A stretch of 64,000 nt of DNA from Ophioderma brevispina. Taxonomy: Eukaryota > Echinodermata > Ophiuroidea > Amphilepidida > Ophiodermatidae. A program made the position numbers and the translations under genes. Below are positions 1 to 11,308 of this stretch, piece by piece. Position 1 is the stretch's first letter. Each line of letters begins with the position of its first letter. The stretch covers positions 1 to 64,000 of the forward strand of contig JAMKCH010005427.1 of the NCBI GenBank assembly GCA_023653785.1, written 5' to 3'. The notes beneath the pieces are model-generated. The model was not told where the DNA came from. It ran no database searches and worked only from the letters and a program-made list of their open reading frames with translations.

Positions 1-870
1 GCAAAAAATACCAGCATTGGTTGAGCCATTTAGTAGGGTGTCATAGATTGCGAGGGACCACTTCAAAGACCAAGTCAGGAAATCAGTATTTACTGAACAT
101 CATGTATGCTTCCAAACGATTCCCTGAGACTTACCCTTGAGAAATATTAGGGAACAGGGAATATAGTGAAAGCTCTAACAAGTTTTTCACCCTATTAGGC
201 CTTCTAAAATCAATTCGTTGATCAAAGGATCAAATTTCATGTAGGTTTGTTCAAACAAGTCATGGACCAGTTGGGAATTTCCAGTTTACAATTCTTCAGC
301 ATACTACCCTGAATTCCGGAGGGCACTAGAAAGGTTACAACCAAACATTGAAAAACAATGATCAAAAAAAACCTATTGTTTGATTTGGAGGGATTGGGAT
401 GAGGGAGTTCATCTCTGTTTTTGCTACCAGGAAAGCTGTACAAGGGTCATAGGATTCAGTCCATTTGAGTTGGTGTTGGTCACAAAGTAAGGGGACCATT
501 GAAACTACTGAAAGAAAAGTGGGTGTGTGAAATCATGATCGTGAATTTGTCAGACTACTGTGTCTTCAAGTTCAGAAACAGGCTCTAAAGAGCACAAGAA
601 AGTCGCCAAACAAAATCTCAAGCAGAGCCAGGCAAAAATGAAAACATGGTATGACAAAGATGCCCGGAGCAGAGGTTGTATTTTCAAACAAGGTTTTGGC
701 ACTTTTCCAATACAAGGGCTCTCCTTTGCCAAGCCAAGTATATGGACCATATGAGATTGGGAACAAAGTGGGCGACCTTGGACTATGTGATCAAAACACA
801 GGTTAGACCGTAAACAAGTCGGACAATTATGTCACATAAAGTGCTCAAAGATATCATGCAGAGATAACGT
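1..870 (+). pseudogene. Ty3/gypsy integrase region, frameshifted, cut by window start
   Basis: Three-frame reading gives a gypsy-type integrase broken by frameshifts. The catalytic triad region is visible: an Asp-containing D-x-x-GPL motif near 46-66, a second Asp in DQGSNF-like sequence near 220-238, and the Glu near 311 in the segment resembling YHPE..GALERF. The C-terminal part (560-860) reads as the conserved NLKQSQAKMKTWYDKDA block, then a GPYEI-type segment and a degenerate CHINMLK-like end. The integrase would join element cDNA into host DNA. The protein is not intact: several stops and frame changes interrupt it, and its N-terminal zinc-binding part lies outside the window. It runs directly into a reverse transcriptase region, so the domain order is INT before RT. 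Confidence 0.85.
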
Positions 871-2403
871 TAAGTTGCGTGTGTGGTATCATCCAATGTT
901 ATGATTTGAGTGTGCAAATGATGACATCACAGAGTCAGGTACCTGAACAAGAAGCATGATGTAAACCACAGAAAATTTGGTTATGGTGTCAAAATTGCAA
1001 AATTCTGAATACAATTTAGCAAGAAATAGGTCATTCTCCAGAAAGTCAACATGGTGAATTGAAAGAGTAATCATGATTGGGAAAATATTTCCTGATGTAC
1101 CCTGTTAGACACATGTCATAACCCATTACATTGATGTAGGTGACCCCGAGCTATAAAAAACATCCGCATAGGTGGAATTCCAATCATTTGAAGCATTAGA
1201 AAATGAGGTGAAAATACATGTTAGACAAGGGAATAGTAGAACCATAGCAACTAGGGAATGGAGCTCCCCCTGTATTGGGATCTAAACCTGTGGTTTCATT
1301 TCGTTTTGTCACCAAAAAAAGTCAACCTCTGTTCCAAAACCGACTCAGATCCGATCCAACAGGCTTGTGATTGCATAGATAGAGTTGGAAATGCCAAATT
1401 TGTCAGCAAATTTGATTGTTGAAGGGTTTGGCAAGTTCCCCTCATGACCGTGCCAAAGGAAAAATATTCAGCCTTTTGTACATCCGATGACTATACAATA
1501 CAAAAGAATGCCATTGGTCTCAAAATTCGGCCGCACCATTTCAAAGTTAGTTAACAGAGTATTCGCAGACATAGAAAATGGTGAAGCCTATGTGGATGAC
1601 TCCTTGTGTGCAGCGACAACATGGAAAGAAACACATGAGACAGTTCCATCAATTGTTTGCGGAAACTATCTCAAGCAGGTTTGACTGTGAATCTGGTGAA
1701 AGTGAATGTTGCCATGCAAATGTCACGTGTCACATACTTAGGGCAAGTTGTAGGACAAGGGCAAGTTAGGCCAATCACTGCAAAAAGTTGAAGCAATGAG
1801 AAATTCCCCACAACACAAAGCAAACGAGATCTCATGAGATTCTTAGGTATGGTCGGTACTACAGAAACATACTGTCCAAATTTTCACGAATTGCGTGTCC
1901 GCTGGACCAACTTGTGATGAAAAACGCAAAATTTGTGTGGTCAGAGCAATGCCAAAAAGATTTGAGAAAATCAAATCTATTTTGATGAATGCGCAGTTTT
2001 GATTGCGCCAGGGACTTTCAGAAACAATTCAAGGTGGCAGTTGATGCCAGTGATCTAGGCTGTGGTGGAGTTCCCATGCAAGCCGCTGAAAATGATGTAG
2101 ATCATCCTGTATGTTATTTTTTCTAAGAAGTTTGACAAACATCAGAAAAACTACTCAACAATTGAGAAAGAATGTCTTGCATTGCTATTGTCATTGCAGA
2201 ATTTTGAAGTGTACTTGAGTACAACAGTGCACCCAGTTCTAGTGTACACGGATCAAAATCCGTTGACTTTCATCCACAAGATGAAAAACAGAAATCAGAG
2301 ACTTCTCAGGTGGAGTTTAACTCTACAAGAATACAATCTGGACATAAGACATATCAAAGGAAAAGAAAATGTCTTGGCAGATGCCTTGTCCAGAGCTGCC
2401 TAA
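871..2403 (+). pseudogene. Ty3/gypsy reverse transcriptase and RNase H, frameshifted
   Basis: A linker (about 870-1150) leads into a gypsy RT whose frames include EWSSPC near 1257, a decayed KFD..KG core near 1400, and the catalytic YVDD at 1589-1600. Connection-domain sequence with FLGMVG lies near 1840. RNase H starts with VDASDLGCGG near 2040, and the final open stretch (2182-2403) covers TDQNPLTFIHKMKNRNQRLL and ends DIRHIKGKENVLADALSRAA before a TAA stop. RT and RNase H would copy element RNA into DNA. The reading frame shifts many times, so the copy is dead or poorly sequenced. With the integrase upstream in the same sense and no LTR between them, this matches the deuterostome Gmr1-like gypsy group, which has a copia-like INT-RT-RH order. 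Confidence 0.9.
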
Positions 2404-2585
2404 AATTTTGTTCAGAAATTTAATATTACAACTTGTAATATAGACTGACGGCAGCAATGCAAGAACGCATTATAAGAAGTGTAAAATTTGCACTGTGTAA
2501 ACTGTATGTAAAATTAACCACAAAATGGTTAAAGGTATAAAGCCAGATTTTGGAAAATTTTAATTTCATTCAAATTTTCTTTTTT

Positions 2586-2596
2586 AAGGGGGAGGA
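2586..2596 (+). promoter_or_regulatory. Polypurine tract of the gypsy element
   Basis: The purine run AAGGGGGAGGA lies about 180 bases after the RNase H stop and immediately before a TGTT sequence. This is the expected place for the plus-strand primer site of an LTR retrotransposon. Confidence 0.7.
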
Positions 2597-3592
2597 TGTT
2601 ATATAACCCTTGAAATTTTGATTAAAATATTATTTTCTCAACTTTATTTAAGAAAAGATTTCTCATGGGAAAAGTACTCTGTTTATGATAAAAAGGAGAG
2701 CAGGGGATTCCCAGTGTTCTTTGTGCAAGGTGCACCTGTTATATAGATTGCACAATAGGGAAAGGGGAATTCCCAAGATATAAACTTAGAAACTGAGTCA
2801 ACTTGTTTGTGCTTTGAGATCAAAACATTGCATGATCTGGGAAATTCCCCATGAGTTATAAATGTGAAATGATGCAATTCAGGTGATGTAATTTTTGTGA
2901 AATCTGATTTGACAGTGCTAGGTTATGTTTATGCATGATGCTGTGGTAATGTCTATTTTAAGACTTGGGAACTTTGTGAAATGATGGTATAAAGCTGAGT
3001 TGCAAAGGTTTTGTTAACCAGGAAGCTATACAGTATAATTATTTATAGCTAATTTTAATCTACAATAGTGGTAGATTTGAGCTTTACATATTGCCAGGAT
3101 TTTTATAATATTGGATGCCGCCAGAGCTTAATAGCTGATCCGTGTGCTGTCGTCTTTTAAGCCAGAAGAGCTTCAGTTTTGGAATCAAAAAGATTCCAGT
3201 TTGTGGTCCTAAATGAGGATATTAGCGACAGACTGATGGTGGTAGAATACCTGGATTGTATTGCAGAATATTAGTGTCGTCGAGGGAAAACCCCGTCGTC
3301 TTGAACTGCTGGACAAAATTACCTTCAAGACTCAGAAGATTCGCATGGAATATACCATGGATATATATGAACTTATGCGCTGTCATTTTGGAGTCTTCGC
3401 TGTGAGGAGATATCATCGTTGAATTGCAACGCTACTTTTAGTTGGAGACATAAATGAACTCTGAGTAAGATTAGAATTGTTTAAGTGTGATATTTTTGAA
3501 TTGTATAGATACTTGTGCTTGGACATACCAAATTCTTGATCCAATATGATTCAAATAAATAAATCTGTTTTGTTATATAAAATTCAATTACA
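2597..3592 (+). repeat. Probable 3' LTR of the gypsy element
   Basis: The segment begins TGTTATATAA right after the polypurine tract and has a plausible end at TTACA (3,588-3,592), giving TGT...ACA ends and a length near 1 kb. A TATA-like GGTATAAAG lies near 2,987 and overlapping AATAAA signals lie near 3,554-3,563, close to the end. TGTTATATAA recurs at 3,571, so the 3' boundary is uncertain. The 5' LTR is outside the window, so the two LTRs cannot be compared. Confidence 0.5.
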
Positions 3593-6500
3593 TATACTTC
3601 CATTCCGTTTCAATGGTCAGGGTGACCGTTAGCCTACAAATTAAAGAGAATGATCACCAGAACTGAATACTAGCATAATTTTAATATGCTGAAAGTGGTG
3701 GGCCACAGGCGGACTCGAACTGATAACAACAGACCATGGAGGTATAGTTAGGGAGCCAATGATCTTGAAACTGAAATATTTTGCCCGGGCTGCTCTAAAA
3801 TTTTGGTGACTAGATTCAAGTAGGGGAACATCTTGGGCATCAGAAAACTGATGTTGGATTATTTTTAACGATTGTGAAAAAATAGAAATCCAAGATGGCG
3901 TCCAAAATGGCCGCGGAATTGACTAACGAACCGATTTTAGCCGTAACTTTTGATTGCAATCTTCAACTGGAACGCAATTTGTGTCATCTGAAAGAGAATT
4001 AAATTATCTACACGCTGATATCAAAATTTGTGAGTTTAAGAATTATTTAAGGTGCAAATTTGGGGAAAAATCAAATTTTATTGGCATTTTTAACCAAAAA
4101 ATGAAATATTCGTGTCTAATGTTTCTTTGATATGGCCAGAACCTAATAATCAAGCCAATTTTTTTTCTACAAATTTGACCTAATAACACACGTTAGTCAT
4201 ATCAAAATTACAGTTATGTACCTTATTCAGAAACGAAGTTATTCTGTAACGAAGGTCATCAATCATTTACACAGAGAAGTTGGTTTACTGCGCACTTTTT
4301 TTGCTAAAAGTGATCATGCAGAAAACTCATGACCAATAAACCCTCACTTGAAAGTACACCTGTATCAACTGTTAAATATTTTCTTAAAAAACGTTGTTTT
4401 GAAACGGTCAGCCGGGACTCTGAAACGGGTGCAAATATTGTAAAAAGGGGCTCGAAACGGCAAAAAACTGTTTAAAAAATCGTTTCTGTTGTGAGTCCCT
4501 AGCTGCCAGTCAAAACGACGTTATTTTACTGAACAGTTTTAACAGTGTAGGTGTCATTTAAAAATACCATGCAGTGCTTATTTATATCTGATACATTAAA
4601 TAATCGATCAAGAATTTTAGCACTAAATACCCTTTCAAACATTTTAAAAGCAAATCTTAAGCAGGTATACAGTGTTGATTCATTTCTTTAACTTTAAGGG
4701 CGAATGATATACCTGAGGTACTTTGACATTACTCAGTTGGAAGGAATATGGTTGCAACCCCCTATATTTTTGCCAATTTTACTAATGAAAAACCATCTGT
4801 TTGGAATTTTGTAAATCAATGTATACATTGTATTTCCATGATACCTAACATTCCTAATAAGTTACATGAACATTGCTCTACATGACATCATCACTATAGA
4901 AACCTTCAATGCAGGATGATTAACACGTTCGCTAAAAATTACATTTTTTCGATTTCAAGCCCATACAATGAAGGTTTAACAGCATATTCTAATCTACCCC
5001 AATGGAAGGTATTTGTGTTTATAGTTTGCTTCCGAACATTTTTTTAGTCGGCATGTCAACCCAAGTACAGGGTCAGTTTACATGGGCTTTTCACATACAC
5101 GACCTTGCCCATTGTCCACATTCCCTGCACACGTCTGCAGTCCAAAACTCTGAAAATCAAGCCCCATGTTTTCACTGGTTATAGCATATGAGAATTCACT
5201 TACGTGTGCCGGTAAATGTAAGGTTCTACAGGTTTTCCGTGGTCTTTCGCTTTCCTCAAAAGCTATGAGAGTAACACTACACAGATTTTTGTAGCACAGA
5301 ATTCAATTAATGATTTGGGTTTGCTTTAAAATTTTGTGGACTTCTATAACTCCAGAGACCACGCTTTTCAAAACTTAAAATTCGTCGCTTTTAATTCGTT
5401 GTTTTTTAGCCCCCAAACACCCTTTCACGTCATATTAGACCAACTTAGATATGTAATTGACATTTAGCAACAATAATACATGTTTTATAATAAATTCAGG
5501 TATTTTAGACCTCTAATCAGGACATTTTCCAGAGCGTTTTCGACCAGTTATTGAGGTCACAGCGATTGTATTGTCTTCTCGTGTACAAGAAAATAACGCA
5601 TGTTGGCGCGACCTCCTAATTGACTGCCGAAATCATGGTCCTACAATTAGAAAAAGTATTTTGTCTTATCGGTTGCAACAACCCTTTTCGGGAGGCTATG
5701 GTAACATTTGCACGCTGATACACGAATTAACCTATTTACTTTCATTTACACATTGGCTCTGTGTAAGACTTCCTGTTGTTAGATAAATAATAAACTAAGA
5801 GCCAATCTTGTGGATTTACAAGTTTTGTTTGACCCAATATGCTTGACCCAATGCTTTAAGGCTGTGATAGGCAAGCCTGGGATTAACCACGTTTTACTTG
5901 TGTATTCCTAAACCAAAGAAATACTCATAAAAAAAAATCGGTGTATAGTCCTTTTATAGTTAGAAGGTCGAGAACCCAAAAAAAAATTATTTAATTCCTC
6001 GGGGGAGGGACTGGGTAACTGGGTATTCTGGTTGGTAACCGCCGCGTTACAAAAAATGCAGACTCCTGGAAGGTCTCGAGACTTGTCTCTGTCTATGTCA
6101 GTATCACATGGGTATAAATTTTACTTTTCAGTTTCAGGTAGGTATAAAAATCGGCCAGGAGGGAATCTGTTTTAGAATGATGTATTTTGTATTGATTTCA
6201 TACATTTAAGAAAAAAAGTGCATAAAATAGCTCAAATGGACGTGTAAAATCCCAGGTTTAATTCCATTGGTATATTGCCTGGCCCTGGGTTTCGGAGTTG
6301 AGTGTCCATTTGGAATAGTATGGTCCTCAGAATAGGGATCCGTTTGAACAGATCTGGCTGGTATCGGATACGGTACCAATTTTCATCCGTTTTCTGGTTC
6401 TCGCGTATAGGGTCCACTCGCCGGGGAAAACCCTCCTGTAACTCGGGTGGTTTCCCAGGCTCGTGTACAGGTTACCCCCCCGGGTAATAATTATTGTCAT

Positions 6501-6779
6501 TCTTTCCGCTGGTGTCAAAACTTAAACCAAAATTTTCTGACACACACATACATACACACGCACATACATACACAAGTCTAAAACGCGTAGTATACCGAGA
6601 AAATGCTTGTAAACTCACTGCCTTAGAATAGTTAAAGAACACAAATTAGTCCACACACTTCACGAGGCCCAGGCTTTTGGAAATTAAATACAAATCTCTT
6701 AAAGGATAGCAATTATGCTAATCAGACAAGGTAGTATTATTAGTAATAAAACAGTTCAGGAGGGCCATGAAATGTGATC
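3593..6779. other. Intergenic sequence, no gene seen
   Basis: I see no coding region supported by motifs. The stretch is AT-rich, with short C/G-rich patches near 6,000 and 6,420-6,485 and a short CA-rich run near 6,540-6,570. Sequence near 3,890-3,915 (AAGATGG..., AAAATGGCCG) resembles sequence near 36,090 and is probably an unclassified dispersed repeat. Confidence 0.5.
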
Positions 6780-7933
6780 CAATATTAACCTGGAAAAATG
6801 TGATTATTAAATTAATGAAAGAAAAGATTACTGAAAAACAAGATTAAGGAACTGGTAAAGGAAATAAATTATCTTGATATGCAGCGCAAACGTTATCAAA
6901 TGATGTTAAACTTCATAATCAGCTGAAAGAGAAAGAGAAGGAAAGAGACGTATTTATATAGCTGATAAAAAAGCACATGCTTTTTTATACGTGCCAAAGC
7001 TCAGTGGGTTGAAAATGGGGAAAAGAGTAGTAGGTATTTTCTTAATTTAGAAAAAAAAAAACACTCTGAGCAAAAACTTATTCGAAAATTAATTGTTGTG
7101 GTGATGAAAAAAGAGAAAGTATTTATGATAAAAAGCACATGCTTTTATACGTGCCAAACCAAAAAACACTCTGAGCCCAAAACTCTTATTCGAAAATTAA
7201 TTGTTAAAGATGGTGATGAAAAAAGAGAAAGTATTTTATATGTAAAAGCATGCTTTTTTATACGTGCCAAAGCTCAGTGGGTTGAAAATGGGGAAAAGAT
7301 TGTAGTATTTTCTTAATTTAGAAAAAAACAACTAAAAAAAAAAACAAAAAAACCGAAAAAGAAAACCAAAATTCAAAAAACAAAAACTTATTATTATAAA
7401 ACTTATATTTATTAATTATATTGAAATTTAATTGTTGCTGATGATAAATCTCTGAGAACTGATGGTTTACCATCAGGATTTTTAAAATCTTTTTGGAATG
7501 AAATTAGTGGTCCGCTTGTGAACTCTGAACTATTTTTTGATAACGGTATCCTGTCAGTTTCCCAAAGGAGAGGTATAATTACACTCTTGCCTAAGAGGAT
7601 AAATCTTTGATGTATCTGGAAACTGGAGGCCCATCTCACTCCTGAACGTAGATTATAAAATAATTACAAAGTCGCTTGCAAACCGTATGAATCTTGTCCT
7701 TGACGAGATTATACATCATGATCAGACCGGCTTCTTAAAGGGTCGCTTTATTGGCGAAAATGTTAGATTACTTTTGGATATCATAAATTTTACAGATGTT
7801 GAGAATATTACTGGTTTTTGCCTTTGTTATTGATTTTGAAAAGACATTTGATAAAATTAGTCGGAATTATATAAATAAATCTCTGGTAAAATTTGATTTG
7901 GGCCCCGATTTCCAGAGATGGATTAATATTATA
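6780..7933 (+). pseudogene. L1/Tx1-like LINE ORF2 fragment: linker and 5' half of RT
   Basis: Frames on the plus strand give the endonuclease-RT linker typical of L1-like elements (IRAKAQWVENGEK near 7,260-7,300) and then RT blocks 0-3. These include a DGLPSGFLKSFWNEI segment near 7,460-7,505, a RGIITLLPK segment near 7,570-7,596, a NWRPISLLN-like segment near 7,620, and a degenerate FDKI segment near 7,845-7,860. A tract equivalent to FGPDFQRWIN lies near 7,900-7,926. Homology stops at 7,933, before the catalytic YADD, exactly where a sequence starting CAGGGTGAGTCAAAAA begins. The element is truncated and frameshifted. It belongs to the same LINE type as the minus-strand fragment at 17.7-19.6 kb. 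Confidence 0.75.
6966..7320 (+). repeat. Imperfect tandem triplication inside the LINE linker
   Basis: A unit containing AAAAGCACATGC, ATACGTGCCAAA and GATGAAAAAAGAGAAAGTAT occurs three times, starting near 6,968, 7,131 and 7,244, with unequal spacing of about 163 and 113 bases. The repeated part covers the IRAKAQWVE-coding segment. It is either a local duplication in the dead LINE or an assembly stutter. Confidence 0.7.
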
Positions 7934-8023
7934 CAGGGTGAGTCAAAAAAAACTTGACCCTGATTTTGTCCGCCATTTTGAATTTTTAAATAACATATAT
8001 CTAACATATGTGGTATATGCGGA

Positions 8024-8286
8024 AAGCTTATTTCATTATCTTTAATTTGCTGCAAAGATCATTCCAATCGGTTAACTATAGTCTTTCGAATCAAGAATCT
8101 GCAGTGAATAAATAGCCTGATTTTTTTCTGGACACGGATTTCCTTCGCTGAACGCCGTTCACTTCAATGTGATTCCGTGGACAGAGCAGAAAACCGACTA
8201 CTTGATTCAAACGACTGTAGCTCGGTCTATACCTAACCGATGTGAATGATCTTTGCAGCAAATTAAAGATAATAAAATTAAAGCTT
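8024..8286. mobile_element. Foldback (MITE-like) element
   Basis: The left arm (8,024-8,095) and right arm (8,201-8,286) are inverted copies of each other, sharing TTATCTTTAATTTGCTGCAA and ATCGGTTA-type blocks with a loop of about 105 bases. It sits about 90 bases after a LINE fragment that ends abruptly. A smaller hairpin (CAGGGT...ACCCTG) lies at 7,934-7,962 at the LINE break. No transposase is present, and I cannot assign a superfamily or a target-site duplication. Confidence 0.65.
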
Positions 8287-9582
8287 ATTTTAACAAACAA
8301 TAGTGAAAAAAAAAACATTTTTTTTTAGAGGTCAAAATCTAAATTACTTTTTGAGATATAATTTTTTTACGCAAAAATGTGAAATATTGCAGCTTGAGAA
8401 AACAATAAAATACATAAGAAATATCAGATGGAATTTCTATTCGCAAAGTTATATTTTTTACCATAACTTTTGAACGGATGCTCCGATTGATCTCAAACAA
8501 AAAGCAATTGGAAGGTATTTTTTGTCTGCATTTTAATATGTGTTTTTCATTTTTAGCCCTTCAAAACCCTAATTCCCCCTTAAGCGTTCGTTAACGATAC
8601 TCTCACCTAGTGGTTTTACTGTCAAACACGCGTCAAACAAATGTAGGTTTGTTTTCGTTAATATACTCACGGTGTACTCACGGTGTGTGTCGCTTGTATC
8701 ATGGACGTTCTAATGTTTTTTTCCTGTTTTTTATTATATTATTTTTTTATTTTTAAAACTTGGTGAACACACTACCGTGTGTCTTAATAACAAAACAATT
8801 TTGTCTTTTCAAAATAATAACAATATAAAGCCTGTAAGTTTTTTCAACAACTGTTTGCATAAAATAGAGTTGAAACAGATCTTGGATAAGAGTTTTGTTA
8901 GATTTACTTATCGATTCCACACCAAATACAGAGGTGGAAGTGATATAAATTCACAAAATTTCTCAGGTAATAATAGTGACATTGAATTTTACTTGAAGGG
9001 CATGCCAAAAATACATTGATCAATTGTCGAAATATGTTGCGCAGAATACGACAACAAGGATAATTCGTGCCAGAACAGCTAAGAATTTATCAAGCTCAAT
9101 GCGCAGGTAATGCCCAACATTATTCATTTACCTGGGATTAGTACGCCTAAACGGGGCAAAAGAGGGTGAAGCCTCCAAACAAGTTACCAATAAGTTAACT
9201 TGCTATTCCCTCCCCCGAAAATAAAATACAAAGGAGGGTATGCAAATTGTAGAGGGTTGCGGAAAAAATAGCAAAGTGCATTTTCCAGATGTTGACGAAA
9301 TCAAAAAATGTCCAAATCAGATAGATGTACCCCATCTCTTCTATACAGGGTATGCCAACCACCCACGTCCGAGGCGTACCTGAGCACAAGAAAAACAAAC
9401 AAAACAAATTGGGGGAAAATAATTTGAGAAAAATACAAAAGAAAAGTGAATAAACATGAGGCTTTTATCAAAAACGGAGGTGAACGAACTCAACATAAAT
9501 ATCATTACAGCTGTTAACCAAAAATGAAAATGGGGTGCAAATTTTAACATAAAACACAAATTGGGGCGTCTTGAAACTTTGA
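8287..9582. other. Intergenic sequence, no gene seen
   Basis: No supported gene. An 80-codon open frame at 8,777-9,019 shows no recognisable motif. The stretch is AT-rich with T-runs near 8,320 and 8,715-8,755. Confidence 0.5.
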
Positions 9583-9590
9583 ACTTAAAA

Positions 9591-9741
9591 GGTAGATGTT
9601 TCATATAGAAGTCCCTTGGATGCAAATGAGGTATTACAATTGATTCCGTCATGCGCTATATGACGTTGCACAGTAGCGCTTGACGGAATGAATGACAATG
9701 CCTCATTTGCATCCATGGGACTTCCATATGAAACGTCTACC
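9591..9741. mobile_element. MITE with terminal inverted repeats and 8-bp target duplication
   Basis: The 151-base element is almost entirely a hairpin. It starts GGTAGATGTTTCATAT and ends with the near-complement ATATGAAACGTCTACC, with arms of about 68 bases. It is flanked by identical ACTTAAAA octamers at 9,583-9,590 and 9,742-9,749. An 8-bp target duplication suggests mobilisation by a hAT-type transposase. Two further copies of the family lie at 37,601-37,748 and 54,534-54,687. Confidence 0.85.
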
Positions 9742-9749
9742 ACTTAAAA

Positions 9750-10689
9750 TATAAAATGACCTTATATAAGACAATACGGATTTAGAATGCCAACGACCAT
9801 GTAATATTATACTTTCTAGTGGACGACCTGCAATTGCCGCTGAAGTAGCTGCCCTTAACCTAGAACTTTGTGCAGATCGAGACCTAAGCATGCAATACCT
9901 TTCTTAGGATAGAAACGAATTGAGCTGATGACAAAGGTGAACCATCAAAATGAACATAGAGAGGGCATTTTCATGAGAACGAATACCTAAGTACGCTTTC
10001 AGGGCGGCCACTGGACATAATTCCACGGTCTTGGCGCTATGAATTATTGCTCGCGCCCGGAAGGGCGCGAGCTATAAGAGATTACTTCCAGAGAGACACC
10101 TGCGATTTTCCAAAGTTGCGAACGAGGCTGAGATAATAACATATTTGAGATGTTTTCAGATACATACATTTGTGGCATACTGCTCTAAATATAAACAATA
10201 ACAGTCGCTGATTTGACCAATAATTGTGAATAGGATTTCAATGTTACTCCTTTTTTTATAACGATAGCATATTAATGACTTAATTACATTTGAACAAGGC
10301 TTGGTGGCCAGGCGCTATACCTCAACATTGTCTATGGGCTCAGACGATGGCGGCCAAGACTCTTTCAATATAGCAACTCATCAAAACGAACCAAACATCA
10401 CTTTGACTTTGACAGATGTACTCTGCAGCTCATCGACAGTAGAGGTCAAACGCAGAGATTAGTGAGTACGCTAGACGTTAGTTAGATGCTGGAGGGTTGG
10501 TTTCTGAGATACTTGGTTGTTTCTTCTTTAATTGCTTCAGTTGTAGTGATATTGACGAGGGTTTCAGGTAGACAGTTCCATTCGGGTTTATTGTACATCA
10601 AGCCCGTGCGCGAGTTCACATTGGTGTGTTAACACCAAGTGGGTCTATGTCTTGTTTCTGAATGGCTTTACTTTATAATGCTTATATGG
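9750..10689. other. Intergenic sequence, no gene seen
   Basis: No supported gene or clear repeat. Several short G/C-rich patches (near 10,000-10,070) are present but carry no motif I recognise. Confidence 0.4.
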
Positions 10690-10936
10690 TGTATAAAGTT
10701 TGGTTACGTGTGTGACATCCCGAAGAATGGCCCAAAGGCATACTCATACATTTGGGCGGCGCTCAATGGACAATATTCCTAACAGATTCCCATTTTGCAC
10801 CTGGGTAGAGAGAGGAAAGCGAGGTAAAATTGCCTTGCCCAAGTGCACAACACATTGGCCTCAGCGGAACTCGAACCCAGGACCTTTGAGGCATGAGTCA
10901 GTCGTTGTATCCACTAGACGACATTTGCCCCTGTAA
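10690..10936 (-). mobile_element. tRNA-derived SINE (tRNA-Glu-like head)
   Basis: Read on the minus strand from about 10,930, the head has a polymerase III A-box-like GTCGTCTAGTGGATA and, about 45 bases later, a B box GGTTCGAGTTCC. The spacing is that of a tRNA gene, and the A box resembles that of tRNA-Glu. The body follows with GCACTTGGGCAAGGCA and CTACCCAGGTGCAAAATGGG, blocks seen in SINE bodies of many marine invertebrates. The acceptor stem does not fold, so it is a SINE and not a functional tRNA gene. The 3' boundary is approximate. Confidence 0.75.
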
Positions 10937-11107
10937 ATAATCAGTATCTCCTTAGAATGAAAGATGCTATACTGGGTATTTTATATTTAAATGGTTATAA
11001 ATTTAATTTTGCTGTTCTTCATGCCAAGATGTACATTTATGAAGTTCGATGTTCTCACAGAGTAACCGGAATATTTTAGCAATTAGAAAAAAGCTGAGAT
11101 CTGTATG

Positions 11108-11308
11108 TATAGACCGTATTCAATAGCCAGCCATGTTGGTGGACAAGATAGACGCATTCCAGTACTACAATACATTCACCTGTCAATGATCCCTGTGCAA
11201 TCGCTAAACATGGATCGATTGACAGCTTAATGTATTGTAGTCCTGGAATGTATGCATCTTGTCCACCAACATGTCTGGTGGCTGACGTCATATTGAATAC
11301 GGCCTATA
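11108..11308. mobile_element. Foldback MITE (about 200 bases)
   Basis: The left end TATAGACCGTATTCAATA is the near inverse complement of the right end TATTGAATACGGCCTATA. Inner blocks CATGTTGGTGGACAAGAT and CTACAATACATT also occur inverted, giving arms of about 85-95 bases around a short loop near 11,196-11,210. TA at both borders would fit a Tc1/mariner-type TA target, but this is not proven. Confidence 0.8.

Noticed and set aside
3690..3775. Minus-strand tRNA-like sequence with a CAGTTCGAGTCC box and a trailing CCACCA
   Set aside because: Neither the T-arm nor the acceptor stem pairs and no A box lies at the right distance, so it is not a tRNA gene and too weak to call a SINE.
8777..9019. 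80-codon open frame rich in Asn, Phe and Lys
   Set aside because: No motif found and the composition is that of AT-rich DNA.
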